The notes under the pieces: model-generated
What the model was told of the DNA's origin: nothing
Seen by the model: only the letters and a program-made list of their open reading frames with translations
The model's database searches: none
Source: Candidatus Pantoea bituminis
GTDB taxonomy: Bacteria > Pseudomonadota > Gammaproteobacteria > Enterobacterales > Enterobacteriaceae
Assembly: GCF_018842675.1 (NCBI RefSeq)
Contig: NZ_JAGTWO010000004.1
Coordinates: forward strand, 3,224,001 to 3,288,000
DNA length: 64,000 nt
Reading direction: 5' to 3'
Shown: in pieces, positions 49,378-57,575 of the stretch
Layout: each line of letters begins with the position of its first letter
Numbering within the stretch: the first letter of the stretch is position 1
Translations under genes and position numbers: made by a program

Positions 49378-50961
49378 TCAGTTGGTAGCCGGACTGCCTT
49401 CCTCAATAAGTTTCGACACATCAGAAACGGTGAATGAGCCCGGTTTCTGACGTGGCGGGAACTCTTTAAAGCTCTGTAGCATTTCAGTGGCATATTTCTG
49501 CGCACCGCCCAGCAGGAACAGACGATCATAGAACCAGTGGTTGTAATCCATGCCATCGGTGCCTTTTTCCAGCGGGTCGATTTTCAGGTCAAATATCAGC
49601 GGTACACGCAGTTTCACGAACGGGTATTTCCATACGTCCATACCTGAACGTTCCTGAATCATGAAGTGCGCTTTCCAGCGACCATAACGCATCGCCAACA
49701 GGTCGCCGTCATCACTCCAGTAGAAGAATTCTTTGCGCGGATCCTCCTGAGTTTTACCGGTGATGAAATCAAGTTGGTTATAACCATCCAGATGCACTTT
49801 GTAGGTCATGGCACTGGTTTTATAGCCTTTTAGTAACTGCTGTTTAATGTCCGGCACGCCCGCTGCAGCCACCAGCGTTGGGAACCAGTCATTACTGCCG
49901 ATGATGTCGTTGATTAGCGTTCCGGGTTTAATATGTCCCGGCCATTTCACCATCGCAGGTACGCGGAAGCCGCCTTCCCAGCCTGTATTTTTCTCACCCC
50001 GGAACGGTGTGATACCGGCATCGGGCCAGGTGGCCGTCATCGGGCCGTTATCGGTGGTGTAAACAACAATGGTGTTGTCTTCTATGCCGAGATCTTTGAT
50101 TTTCTTCAGCACTTCACCGACGATTTTGTCGTGCTCCACCATACCGTCGGCATAGTCACCTAAACCGGTCACGCCTTTATCGGACGGTTTAATGTGCGTT
50201 TTGTTATGCATACGTGTGGTGTTGTACCAGGTGAAGAACGGCTTGTTGGCTTTGACCTGCCGCTCCATAAAGTCGTTGTTCGCCGCCAGCGTTTCCTCAT
50301 CGACGGTTTCCATACGCTTGGTATTCAGCGGGCCGGTATCCTCGATTTTCCCGTCCGCGCTGGACTTAATGACGCCACGCGGGCCGAATTGCTTCTTATA
50401 TTCAGGATCTTTCGGGTAATCCGGGTTTTCTGGTTCTTCTTCCGCATTCAGGTGGTACAGGTTGCCCATAAACTCGTCGAAGCCATGTGCGGTAGGCAGA
50501 AACTCATTGCGATCGCCGAGGTGGTTTTTACCGAACTGACCGGTGGCATAACCCAACTGCTTGAGAACGCTGGCAATGGTCGGGTCTTCCTTTTGCAGCC
50601 CTTGCGGCGCACCAGGCATGCCGACCTTACTCATCCCGGTGCGGAATGGCATCTGACCGGTAATGAACGAAGAACGACCAGCCGTGGAACTCTGTTCCGC
50701 GTAATAAGAAGTGAACTTGGCACCTTCGGCCGCAATACTGTCGATATTGGGCGTTTGATAGCCCAGCATTCCCTGATTGTAGGTACTGACGTTCCAGTAC
50801 CCGATGTCATCACCGAATATCACAACGATATTGGGCTTCTGATTATTTTGCTCCGGCGCCGTCGTGGTATTACTTGCCGGGGCTGCATAAGCGCTGGTCG
50901 CACAGCAGGCGACAGATAACATTGAGGCGAGCAGCGATTTGCAAAATGGCACTTTTGACAT
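49378..50961 (-). CDS. Periplasmic arylsulfatase, Ser-type
   Basis: A 527-residue sulfatase with a signal peptide ending near SAYAAPAS. IVVIFGDDIGYWN gives the calcium ligands, and SSTAGRSSFITG is the formylglycine motif, with Ser92 as the modified residue (S-T-A-G-R rather than C-x-P-x-R). Ser-type sulfatases need a radical-SAM maturase, and one lies directly downstream. TTDNGPMTATWPDAG and IFDLKIDPLEK are normal. The substrate is unknown; the FadL-like porin upstream may bring an organic sulfate ester. Confidence 0.92.
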   Translation of the reverse strand: MSKVPFCKSLLASMLSVACCATSAYAAPASNTTTAPEQNNQKPNIVVIFGDDIGYWNVSTYNQGMLGYQTPNIDSIAAEGAKFTSYYAEQSSTAGRSSFITGQMPFRTGMSKVGMPGAPQGLQKEDPTIASVLKQLGYATGQFGKNHLGDRNEFLPTAHGFDEFMGNLYHLNAEEEPENPDYPKDPEYKKQFGPRGVIKSSADGKIEDTGPLNTKRMETVDEETLAANNDFMERQVKANKPFFTWYNTTRMHNKTHIKPSDKGVTGLGDYADGMVEHDKIVGEVLKKIKDLGIEDNTIVVYTTDNGPMTATWPDAGITPFRGEKNTGWEGGFRVPAMVKWPGHIKPGTLINDIIGSNDWFPTLVAAAGVPDIKQQLLKGYKTSAMTYKVHLDGYNQLDFITGKTQEDPRKEFFYWSDDGDLLAMRYGRWKAHFMIQERSGMDVWKYPFVKLRVPLIFDLKIDPLEKGTDGMDYNHWFYDRLFLLGGAQKYATEMLQSFKEFPPRQKPGSFTVSDVSKLIEEGSPATN

Positions 50962-51068
50962 TTCTGTGCTCCAGATAAGTGGACTCTCGTAGGAAAGGCA
51001 AAGGGTTCGCCCGCCCGGTCAGATCGTTCGACATTAAGTTATGTGGTGTGCCTCCTTAGTGAGTCGGG

Positions 51069-52250
51069 TCAGAATGTCCGGCTGTAATTGATGCCAAAAA
51101 AGTAGAGAGCAGGATTGTCATAACGCCCTTTAATCAGCGGAGAGGAGACGTGTGAGGAAGCGATGTGCGCGTATTCGAAGGCGCCGCCGATGCTGCTGGC
51201 AGGATCAAGTTGGTAACGCGCACCCACGCCCCAGCGCCAGGTATCGCCGGACGGCATCGTCAGAGAGGTATCCTGCTGGCTGCGGTAAAAGCTGCTGTCG
51301 AAGGCAACGCCGGTATTCAGTGTCCAGTCAGAAGTGAGTTTGAATTGTGTGCCCAGTGCGAGGTGCCAGGTATCACGTAGACGCCCGTTGTCACCCACCT
51401 GATTGCCTGCCACGGTTATTTCACTGTTGCCGTAATCGCTCCAGTCCTGCCATCCCGCATCACCCATTACAGCCCAACGTTCATTCAGCTGATGGAAAAG
51501 GCTGAGCATGATCTGCTGCGGGGTATTGACGGTGGCCGCGATGGGTAATGTCCAGGAAGGGGAATTATTGAGCTGGTCAAGCCGGACAGTGTTGTTAACG
51601 TTGAAGTGATAATTTGTCCGGCTGGTATAGGTTAATCCGGCACGCGTCTGCGGGTTAAACTGCCACAGCGCACCCACTTTTCCGTTGAGCGCCCAGTCAT
51701 GGTCGGACAGTTCATCGCCACGAGCGCGCTTTATTTTCAGCAGGCCATAGTTAATACCCACCCCTGCCCCTAGCGAAAATGCATCGTTGAGTTGCCAGGC
51801 CAGCGCGGGCATCAGGGTAACCGCCAGGAGCGTGCTGTCCTTGATTAGGTTTTCCCCGGCCCAGTCGCCGAAATGCAGGCCGAGGCCGTAGTTGCCATAA
51901 AATCCTAATCCGGCACTCACGGTTGGGCTGATCCGTTGCGTGTAAAAAGCGCTGCCGCCGGGAAACCAGCCAATGACATTACCGGGGCTGTTGCCGCTGA
52001 GTTGTGCATCATCGTCCAGGCGGTAAGGGGCATCGCCATACAGTGCCTGCGCACCAACCGTGAGCATTTTGTCAGGCAACCTTGTCATGCCCGCAGGATT
52101 GGTAAAGAGCGTTGAGGCATCCTGCGCACGCGCCGCCTGACCTGCACCGGCCAGACCTATATCATCAGTACCAATTTCATATAGATAAAGTCCACTTGCG
52201 CATGCTGATGAGATATTAAATAAAATGGCCAAAGCTATTATTTTGCGCAT
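51069..52250 (-). CDS. FadL/OmpP1-family outer-membrane transporter
   Basis: A 393-residue outer-membrane protein of the FadL-type hydrophobic-compound channels. A signal peptide ends near SSACASG, then YLYEIGTDDIGLAGAGQAARAQDASTLFTNPAGMTRL is the family's plug-like N-terminal signature. The C-terminus ends in a Phe (YSRTF) as barrel proteins do. It is the first gene of the leftward cluster, 107 bp before the sulfatase, and may import a hydrophobic sulfate ester. Confidence 0.88.
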   Translation of the reverse strand: MRKIIALAILFNISSACASGLYLYEIGTDDIGLAGAGQAARAQDASTLFTNPAGMTRLPDKMLTVGAQALYGDAPYRLDDDAQLSGNSPGNVIGWFPGGSAFYTQRISPTVSAGLGFYGNYGLGLHFGDWAGENLIKDSTLLAVTLMPALAWQLNDAFSLGAGVGINYGLLKIKRARGDELSDHDWALNGKVGALWQFNPQTRAGLTYTSRTNYHFNVNNTVRLDQLNNSPSWTLPIAATVNTPQQIMLSLFHQLNERWAVMGDAGWQDWSDYGNSEITVAGNQVGDNGRLRDTWHLALGTQFKLTSDWTLNTGVAFDSSFYRSQQDTSLTMPSGDTWRWGVGARYQLDPASSIGGAFEYAHIASSHVSSPLIKGRYDNPALYFFGINYSRTF

Positions 52251-52970
52251 GGGACTTTCTCTTAAACAGGGTTAAGAACAGGCGATCACACTCGTCCAAT
52301 AATTTTTCAAAAATTCCTCGATCACTAAAGTTAAGACGGTTAGTGGGTAGTAGGGAATTTGAATTATCTCTGGCAGCAAAACAAAAAATCATCCAAGTAG
52401 AGAAAGGCCCGTGCAGTTTAAGAATTAAACATAACCCGAGGATAAGACTGTTTTATTTACATTTTGATATTTAACTTAGTCACAATTTGAATTTCAGCAA
52501 CATCAATGTAAGGAATTAGTAAGTCTCTTCACAATTCTTTGAATAAAATCAAAGTTATAAACTGACAAGATTCATGAGTACCAAACATCTCTTATTTGCT
52601 TGAATTCACAGCATTTATAAATAGGTAATAATTGTTTTATAAATAAAAACTAAAAATAAAAAAGCTTAAAATCAATCAGTTATAACAAACCGAGTGTTTG
52701 CTGTTTTTTTCGGAATTTCGCCATTAGGAACATTCTTACTGATGTTAAGAAAATTTGGAGCTGTAAGGGATTTGTAATAAAGAGATAGGTCACCTTTAAT
52801 CCACCATCCATGTATGGTGACATGCTCAGTTAGACTGAATGAATCTCATACCCCGCAGTAAAGATGCCAGTTGAGTAATAATATTTATTTATTTGCTTTA
52901 AACGAAACCTCGGCTAATCATTTCATAGCATTTAAAGATGTCTTTCCTTTCAGATCATAAGGGTGAAATA
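52251..52970. other. AT-rich divergent intergenic region
   Basis: About 720 bases of AT-rich DNA with no gene I can support. It must contain the leftward promoter of the sulfatase/MoxR cluster and the rightward promoter of the DUF1471 gene. I see no clear named operator. Confidence 0.55.
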
Positions 52971-53237
52971 ATGAGAAAAATTTCGGTTAGCATGATAGCT
53001 CTGGCCTTAACAACTCTGATGTGCTCATCTGCTTTTGCTGCAAAAGAGATCACTAAAGAAGAGGCAAAACAGTATGAGAAAGTGGGTGAAGTCAGCACAA
53101 CCAAAGAATACACTGCGCCATCAGATGCTATGAAAGATATTTCACAGAAAGCTGATGAGTTGGGTGGGAAGTATTTTGTTATTACTTCAGGTAACGAAGG
53201 TGACAAAATTCGTGGCACCGCAACCGTTTATAAATAG
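52971..53237 (+). CDS. DUF1471 (YhcN/BhsA-type) stress protein
   Basis: An 88-residue secreted protein. A signal peptide ends near AFAAKE and the mature part (EVSTTKEYTAPSDAMKDISQKADELGGKYFVITSGNEGDKIRGTATVYK) is the DUF1471 domain. Such proteins respond to acid, peroxide or metal stress in E. coli and Salmonella. ATG 52971 is chosen because GGGTGAA lies upstream and the 11-codon extension from 52938 has no ribosome site. Confidence 0.88.
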   Translation: MRKISVSMIALALTTLMCSSAFAAKEITKEEAKQYEKVGEVSTTKEYTAPSDAMKDISQKADELGGKYFVITSGNEGDKIRGTATVYK

Positions 53238-53571
53238 TATTTTGTGATGCCCTGGAATACAGGGCATTAACTATTTTGAAAAACGTATGTATGTATATCA
53301 TTCATAACGGAAATCATTCCGCGAAAATATCAAGTTCATGCCAGAATCGGGCATATTGAGTATCACAATGTACGGTTATGAATCTATTATCGCACCTGGC
53401 GAGTGGGCAGCTACTCTATAACATCACCTCCCCACTGTTTACCTTGGTAGCCATTAGATAATTCAAAACCGAATGACTAAGAAAGTCATCACGCAGCCTT
53501 CAGTTTGTTGAACGTCCAGAGCTGAATTGCTGAAAATTCTCTTTCATCGCAACGCTTCATAGCTTCGGCAA
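53238..53571. other. Gene-poor stretch after the DUF1471 gene
   Basis: It holds a hairpin at 53248-53266 (TGCCCTG GAATA CAGGGCA), probably the DUF1471 terminator. No supported gene; a 23-codon ORF near 53490-53560 on the minus strand could be a fragment. Confidence 0.5.
53248..53266 (+). terminator. Hairpin terminator of the DUF1471 gene
   Basis: TGCCCTG and CAGGGCA form a perfect 7-bp stem around GAATA; only a weak T-rich tract follows. Confidence 0.5.
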
Positions 53572-53922
53572 TTAATTTTCTGCCCAATCTACTGCCTCCG
53601 CAGCCGCTGACCAAGTCTCACTCTTCATCAGGGCTTTCAGCGTGTCTGCCGCAGCCTGATTCTTACCTGCCAGATCGCTTAAAGCCTGATTACAGTAGCC
53701 ATCACCAACGGCGCAAGCTGTCAGCGCCATCGTCTCATCAGCACCATAATCTGTCGTACCTAATACCGCATCGCCGGTATCTGCCGCCGCACCGATAATG
53801 CTGTTAACGATAGAAGAGAGAGTACCTTCACCCAGCTTGTCTCTGACCTGGTTTTTCAGGGTGTTCGCGGTCTGTTTAACCGTTTCCCGCGCCTTGTCAC
53901 CACTCAGCGAGTTATTCTCCAC
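53572..53922 (-). pseudogene. Orphan CdiA C-terminal fragment with VENN motif
   Basis: A ~117-codon open frame starts at VENN (GTG GAG AAT AAC at 53922), the boundary that separates constant CdiA from its exchangeable toxin. It continues with SLSGDKARETVKQTANTLKNQV and CAVGDGYCNQALSDLAGKNQ, a pre-toxin sequence I recall from CdiA proteins, and then ends without a recognisable toxin domain. Upstream in frame there is a stop 18 codons before VENN. It is a relic; no immunity gene can be identified after it. Confidence 0.6.
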
Positions 53923-53986
53923 GCCAACTTTAGGGGGCGGTTCACTGTGGCTGGGATTGTTTACAAATTAATAAATGACTACATGC

Positions 53987-54226
53987 TTAAATGTTTCGGT
54001 AATAAAAAAACCAGAGAACAAAACCTATAGGTATACATAGTAGACTCAGTTTAAAACTCAAAAATGCAAGATTAATGATAATTTTTTGCCATTCCGTCCA
54101 TGTTGTCCCTATATCTAATTGCAGCCATGATAAAAATACAAACATGACAAAAAGACTAAAAAACAAAGACAGCCCCACATACAAAGATAAGATAAATAAT
54201 CTTGCTATATGTTTTTTAATCATCAT
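53987..54226 (-). CDS. Two-helix membrane protein, putative CDI immunity
   Basis: A 79-residue protein with two membrane helices (LFILSLYVGLSLFFSLFVMF and FKLSLLCIPIGFVLWFFYYRN). Its ATG at 54226 lies a few bases before the stop of the CdiA C-terminal fragment, the usual toxin-immunity spacing. Membrane immunity proteins are found with pore-forming or ionophoric CDI toxins, so the partner may have been of that class. The family is not recognised. Confidence 0.55.
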   Translation of the reverse strand: MMIKKHIARLFILSLYVGLSLFFSLFVMFVFLSWLQLDIGTTWTEWQKIIINLAFLSFKLSLLCIPIGFVLWFFYYRNI

Positions 54227-54527
54227 TTTTGCCTGCTTTATTAATCTCGGACAATCCGCTGATTGTTGACTCACTAGTTCCACTACCAACAATATTACCA
54301 ACCAAGTTAGGTACGGGATTCACTGCTACTGGTTTTGTTATCGTCCATACCCCTGTCGGCACCCATTCATACTGTTTTGATATTGGATTTAGCTTTTTAT
54401 CAAACGGTATCTTAATAACATTACCCGTAGCATAACCGGCCGATGCGCCCGCCTTACTCAGCAACGCCGCCATAAACGGATCATCGCCTTTGATTTCTGC
54501 CTGGTAATAGCCGCCTGCCGCATCATT
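54216..54527 (-). pseudogene. Orphan CdiA C-terminal fragment
   Basis: GGYYQAEIKGDDPFMAALLSKAG, then ASAGYATGNVIKIP, SKQYEWVPTGVWTITKPV and NLVGNIVGS are a recognisable CdiA/FhaB pre-toxin end. It begins without a start of its own and ends at the two-helix membrane gene. The upstream part is lost; the fragment is attached out of frame to the zinc-finger gene. Confidence 0.6.
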
Positions 54528-54753
54528 TTAATTTGCGCATCCAGGCACAGCTCACCATGGTTTATACGCGCCATTATATTAGACCGGCAGGTCGCTCTGT
54601 GAGAAATGCTAGCCAGAGCTTGCTGGCGTGGAATACTCCAACGATCACGGTATTCAAATGCGGACATCTGATGGGCTTTTCTAAGGTGCGGAGCCAAAAA
54701 TCAAAACATTTCCCGCACTCAAGACACTGAACTTTTTCTGACGATTTTTTCAT
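54458..54753 (-). CDS. Ros/MucR-like zinc-finger protein (one frameshift as read)
   Basis: A repaired protein of ~98 residues: KVQCLECGKCFDFLAPHLRKAHQMSAFEYRDRW gives a Cys-x2-Cys ... His-x4-His finger followed by the YRxxWxIP motif of the MucR/Ros group. The break is near 54697, GATTTTTGG needing a sixth T. MucR-like proteins are common on phages. The C-terminal 20 residues run into CdiA sequence in the wrong frame, so the true end may be lost. Confidence 0.55.
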
Positions 54754-54920
54754 TTCCCAATCTCGATGCTTGCCCATCACAGCGAGCATTTATCTGCGAT
54801 TCTTTCAGTTACTCCGGATACAGAGAGAAATCCCGGCTTGGCGACCGGAGATTTAACTCAAATAATCAGGTTTGTCACTTATGGCTGGTACTCTTCAGAT
54901 TCCCAGGTAAAACGCGATTA

Positions 54921-55189
54921 TCAAAGATAATCTTCAGGAATGTTTTTTAACTGCTGATGTAGCATCCAATTATCTGGTATCGATTTTGTTGTGTTCCATT
55001 TGGCTCCGTTAGTTAGCCACTTCTCGCGATATCGTCTAATCCCGCTCAACGTTGCATCCTCATATCCAAACTCAACACCACAACAATCGCATATATCAAA
55101 AGTTGCACTTTTACCGTCATCCCCCCAAGGGGATCTAATTGCTCAAGTCCGCACACTCGACATAAATAAATCTCATTTTTATTGCGCAT
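54921..55189 (-). CDS. Zinc-ribbon-type CDI immunity protein (one frameshift as read)
   Basis: A repaired protein of 89 residues: CRVCGLEQLDPPWGDDGK, then FDICDCCGVEFGYEDATLSGIRRYREKWLTNGAKW. The paired CxxC motifs suggest a zinc ribbon. I recall this family next to polymorphic toxins that end in DYFNAQ, and exactly such a tail precedes it. The break is at 55129-55132 where four C on the coding strand should be five. Its ATG lies inside the toxin tail. Confidence 0.6.
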
Positions 55190-55310
55190 TGAAATAATCC
55201 AAATTTGTATCAAAACCATGATCCGCAGGATTTGGTCTGAACATAGTTCGAGGAAAATCATCCGTTCGTTTTACTGCAAATGTATTAGTCGATGGATTGT
55301 AATATACAGT
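55187..55310 (-). pseudogene. Truncated CdiA toxin tail (DYFNAQ type)
   Basis: About 38 codons from TVYYNPSTNTFAVKRTDDF through RTMFRPNPADHGFDTN to LDYFNAQ and a stop. Only the end of the toxin remains; a stop codon lies upstream in the same frame. Confidence 0.55.
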
Positions 55311-55319
55311 TGTTTAGTT

Positions 55320-55620
55320 TAAAAACATACTTAGCGTACGTTTTCGTACGGTTGGGCTTCAGACCCCGGAATTTACGGTCAACGCCCGGATACATCTGCT
55401 GAGCGATATATTCGCCCATCGCCCCGCCGCTTGTGCTATCCATTAGGCTCCTGCCGATCAGCTGGTTGCCGACAATCTACAGTTGTCCACCGATGATAGC
55501 GAATACGCCGTTGTCCAGTTGTGCATTATCGGCATCGGCCGCGGAGGTTATTTTACCGCTGCGGCTTTGTTGTCTGCAATAATACCGGGCGCGTTATTAG
55601 ACGCCAATAAAATAAAATCC
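55320..55620 (-). pseudogene. CdiA 3' fragment with YPGV block
   Basis: VVGNQLIGRSLMDSTSG, GGAMGEYIAQQMYPGV and DRKFRGLKPNRTKTYAKY are readable, interrupted by stops. The first matches the segment before the pre-toxin region of CdiA, in which GEYIA...YPG precedes the VENN region. Confidence 0.5.
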
Positions 55621-55662
55621 TGCCGCAACAGTCGGGACTTATGATGATGTTACTAATGAATA

Positions 55663-56205
55663 TTAATCTACATGGCGATAACCAAAAATGTCCGGGCAGA
55701 TATTTTTAATATTCCAGCCATGAATTAACGCCGGTTTTTTATGATGATCATTTATTTTTTCAATGGTTACATCATTAACTCCTTGTTTATCAATCAATTT
55801 CACCAATACATTGGACAATAGAGCATATCTAACACCAGATTCAGGTATAAAACTGCGGTAAACAAACTTACCTGGCTCTTGATATCCAATTACATAATTC
55901 TCACCCGCTTTAATGGTATATTCAAATGCATGGGAATCTGAACCTTTAACAAAGAGGTTTCGGGTTAATAAACGTCGCTCTTTTTTCTCATAACAACCTT
56001 CATTAGTGAGCGAGAAAGTGTAAATTGAATAGTTATATCCATCATCCTTTACGTAAAGTACGGCGGAGTCAGCTCCATGATAATTTTTAAACTTAGGATA
56101 CAATGAATTAAGTCCTGTGCAAGATGCAAGCAGTGGGATGGTCGAAACAATACACATTAACTTAATGGTTGACGGTAAATTCTTTTTTAGATAGTAAGTC
56201 TTCAT
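55663..56205 (-). CDS. Lipoprotein, putative CDI-associated
   Basis: A 180-residue lipoprotein with the lipobox LLASCTG and acylated Cys near residue 29. The mature part is mixed and has only two further Cys. No family is recognised. It sits just downstream of a degraded pre-toxin fragment, where an immunity gene is expected, so it may be a lipoprotein immunity. That is inference from position. Confidence 0.6.
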   Translation of the reverse strand: MKTYYLKKNLPSTIKLMCIVSTIPLLASCTGLNSLYPKFKNYHGADSAVLYVKDDGYNYSIYTFSLTNEGCYEKKERRLLTRNLFVKGSDSHAFEYTIKAGENYVIGYQEPGKFVYRSFIPESGVRYALLSNVLVKLIDKQGVNDVTIEKINDHHKKPALIHGWNIKNICPDIFGYRHVD

Positions 56206-56255
56206 TTAAAAACTCCTTTTTTATAAAATACTGATAAAAATGTTATAAAGAGCCC

Positions 56256-56390
56256 CGCAAAGCCGGCCAGCAGCTCATTGCGATGTGCGTACATTTTGGC
56301 CGAACAGGCCTTCGCGCCCAGCCCGGCACAGTTCTGCGCCTTAAGGCTTTGTTCTCGATAATGTTGCTGAGTGCATTATTGCTCTACAGC
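56256..56390 (-). repeat. Deleted duplicate of the CdiA pre-toxin region
   Basis: The bases 56256-56343 match 57227-57315 with a handful of changes (AAAGCCGGCCAGCAGCTCAT, GCCCAGCCCGGCACAGTTCT). Then 56344-56390 matches 57381-57425 (TTCTCGATAATG...GCTGAGTGC), so about 65 internal bases have been lost. Confidence 0.75.
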
Positions 56391-56420
56391 AAAAACCCCG
56401 GTCAACTGGCCGGGGTTTTT
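56391..56420. terminator. Bidirectional intrinsic terminator
   Basis: AAAAACCCCGG, eight-base loop, CCGGGGTTTTT: an 11-bp perfect stem with A/T flanks just after the immunity gene. Confidence 0.85.
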
Positions 56421-56425
56421 CAACG

Positions 56426-56728
56426 TTATACTGTTAGTAAATTTCTTAATTCACCCATTGAATCAATAAGATAAGATTCATAATAGCTTAATGGTTCATT
56501 TCTATCTAAAGCAACAGCATATACTTGCTCTAATGTGAACCAATGGGTATGAAAGTCTGTTTTCCACTCATTATCTGAAAACTGTAAACACTCAAACAAG
56601 CCTTCCAGTTTGTTTATCACATCACTTAATGAGATCTTTTCCGCATCATACGCTTTCAAAATACCCCGCATTAATTCAAGTTGTCTTAAGTCATAATCAG
56701 TTAACGCTATATTACCTAGTCTACTCAT
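56426..56728 (-). CDS. cdiI-like: Putative CDI immunity protein
   Basis: A 100-residue acidic helical protein ([42 protein letters not shown]). The start overlaps the stop of the CdiA C-terminal toxin by four bases, the typical cdiA-cdiI junction, and a strong terminator follows. The family is not recognised; the role rests on position. Confidence 0.68.
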   Translation of the reverse strand: MSRLGNIALTDYDLRQLELMRGILKAYDAEKISLSDVINKLEGLFECLQFSDNEWKTDFHTHWFTLEQVYAVALDRNEPLSYYESYLIDSMGELRNLLTV

Positions 56729-57575
56729 TGCTTTATGATTCCAAAATCAACAGTTACAACTCGCCCGGATTTTTCATTAACAATTACCGTTAAGTTATTG
56801 GTCTTATCATGATAGGCCGTAGTACCTGGTACTTTACCCTTTACTGCATTTTCCGGTTTAATCGCATTATCAACGACAGTGGGCGTAATCCCTTGTTTCT
56901 GCATTCGATCAAGAGAATGCCCTGAGAACTCTCTGTTACCAATAATTGTTGGTTTGTTAATCCCATCAGGAACTATTAAGGGGTTACCCTTCGAACCAGT
57001 TGGGGTTTTTGCTGATATCTCGCTACTGGCCTTATTGATCAAGCTAGACGCCTCAGCAAGATCACCTTTCCTCAGCGCCGCTTCTGCCCCCTTGATGGCC
57101 TTACCTGCAACATCGCCCGCGCCGGGTATCAACCCGACCACTGCCGCCAGATAATCTATCGCCCCCTGTGCTTCCGCAAAACTCTTGATATCGCCGACGA
57201 CCGGAGCGAAATCCAGCCCGAATCCGCCAAAGCCGGCCAGCAGCTCATTGCGATGCGCGTCCATTTTAGCCGAACAGGCCTCCGCGCCCAGCCCGGCACA
57301 GTTCTGCGCCTTAAACTCTTCCACTGCGGCTTTCAGGTGATTCTGCGCGCTCTGATACTTTTCTTCCTGCGACACGCCCGAGGCTTGGTTCTCGATAATG
57401 TCGCTGAGTGCGTTGTTCTCCACCGCATTCTTACCGGCCTGCGCCCCCGCAACGGCGTCTGCCGTGCTGTCTCCCGCCAGGCCGCCCGCAAGTCCCGCCG
57501 CCAGCGAGCCCAGCACGCTGACCGTTTGCTTCTGCGATTCCGTCAGGTCTTCCGGCCGCACACCCGGATACCCGC
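56725..57575 (-). pseudogene. cdiA (3' part): CdiA C-terminal region with VENN and DUF4258-like toxin
   Basis: From [17 protein letters not shown] the sequence follows Cdi[16 protein letters not shown], then AVENNALSD (VENN) and a pre-toxin region ([39 protein letters not shown]). The last ~70 residues, [21 protein letters not shown] to [20 protein letters not shown], resemble DUF4258/BECR-type RNase toxins. The thousands of upstream CdiA residues are absent. The frame is open to its stop, but it lacks a natural start, so the product is probably not secreted. Confidence 0.75.

Noticed and set aside
50194..50919. A 241-codon plus-strand frame opposite the arylsulfatase
   Set aside because: Shadow of the sulfatase, whose catalytic motifs are on the minus strand.
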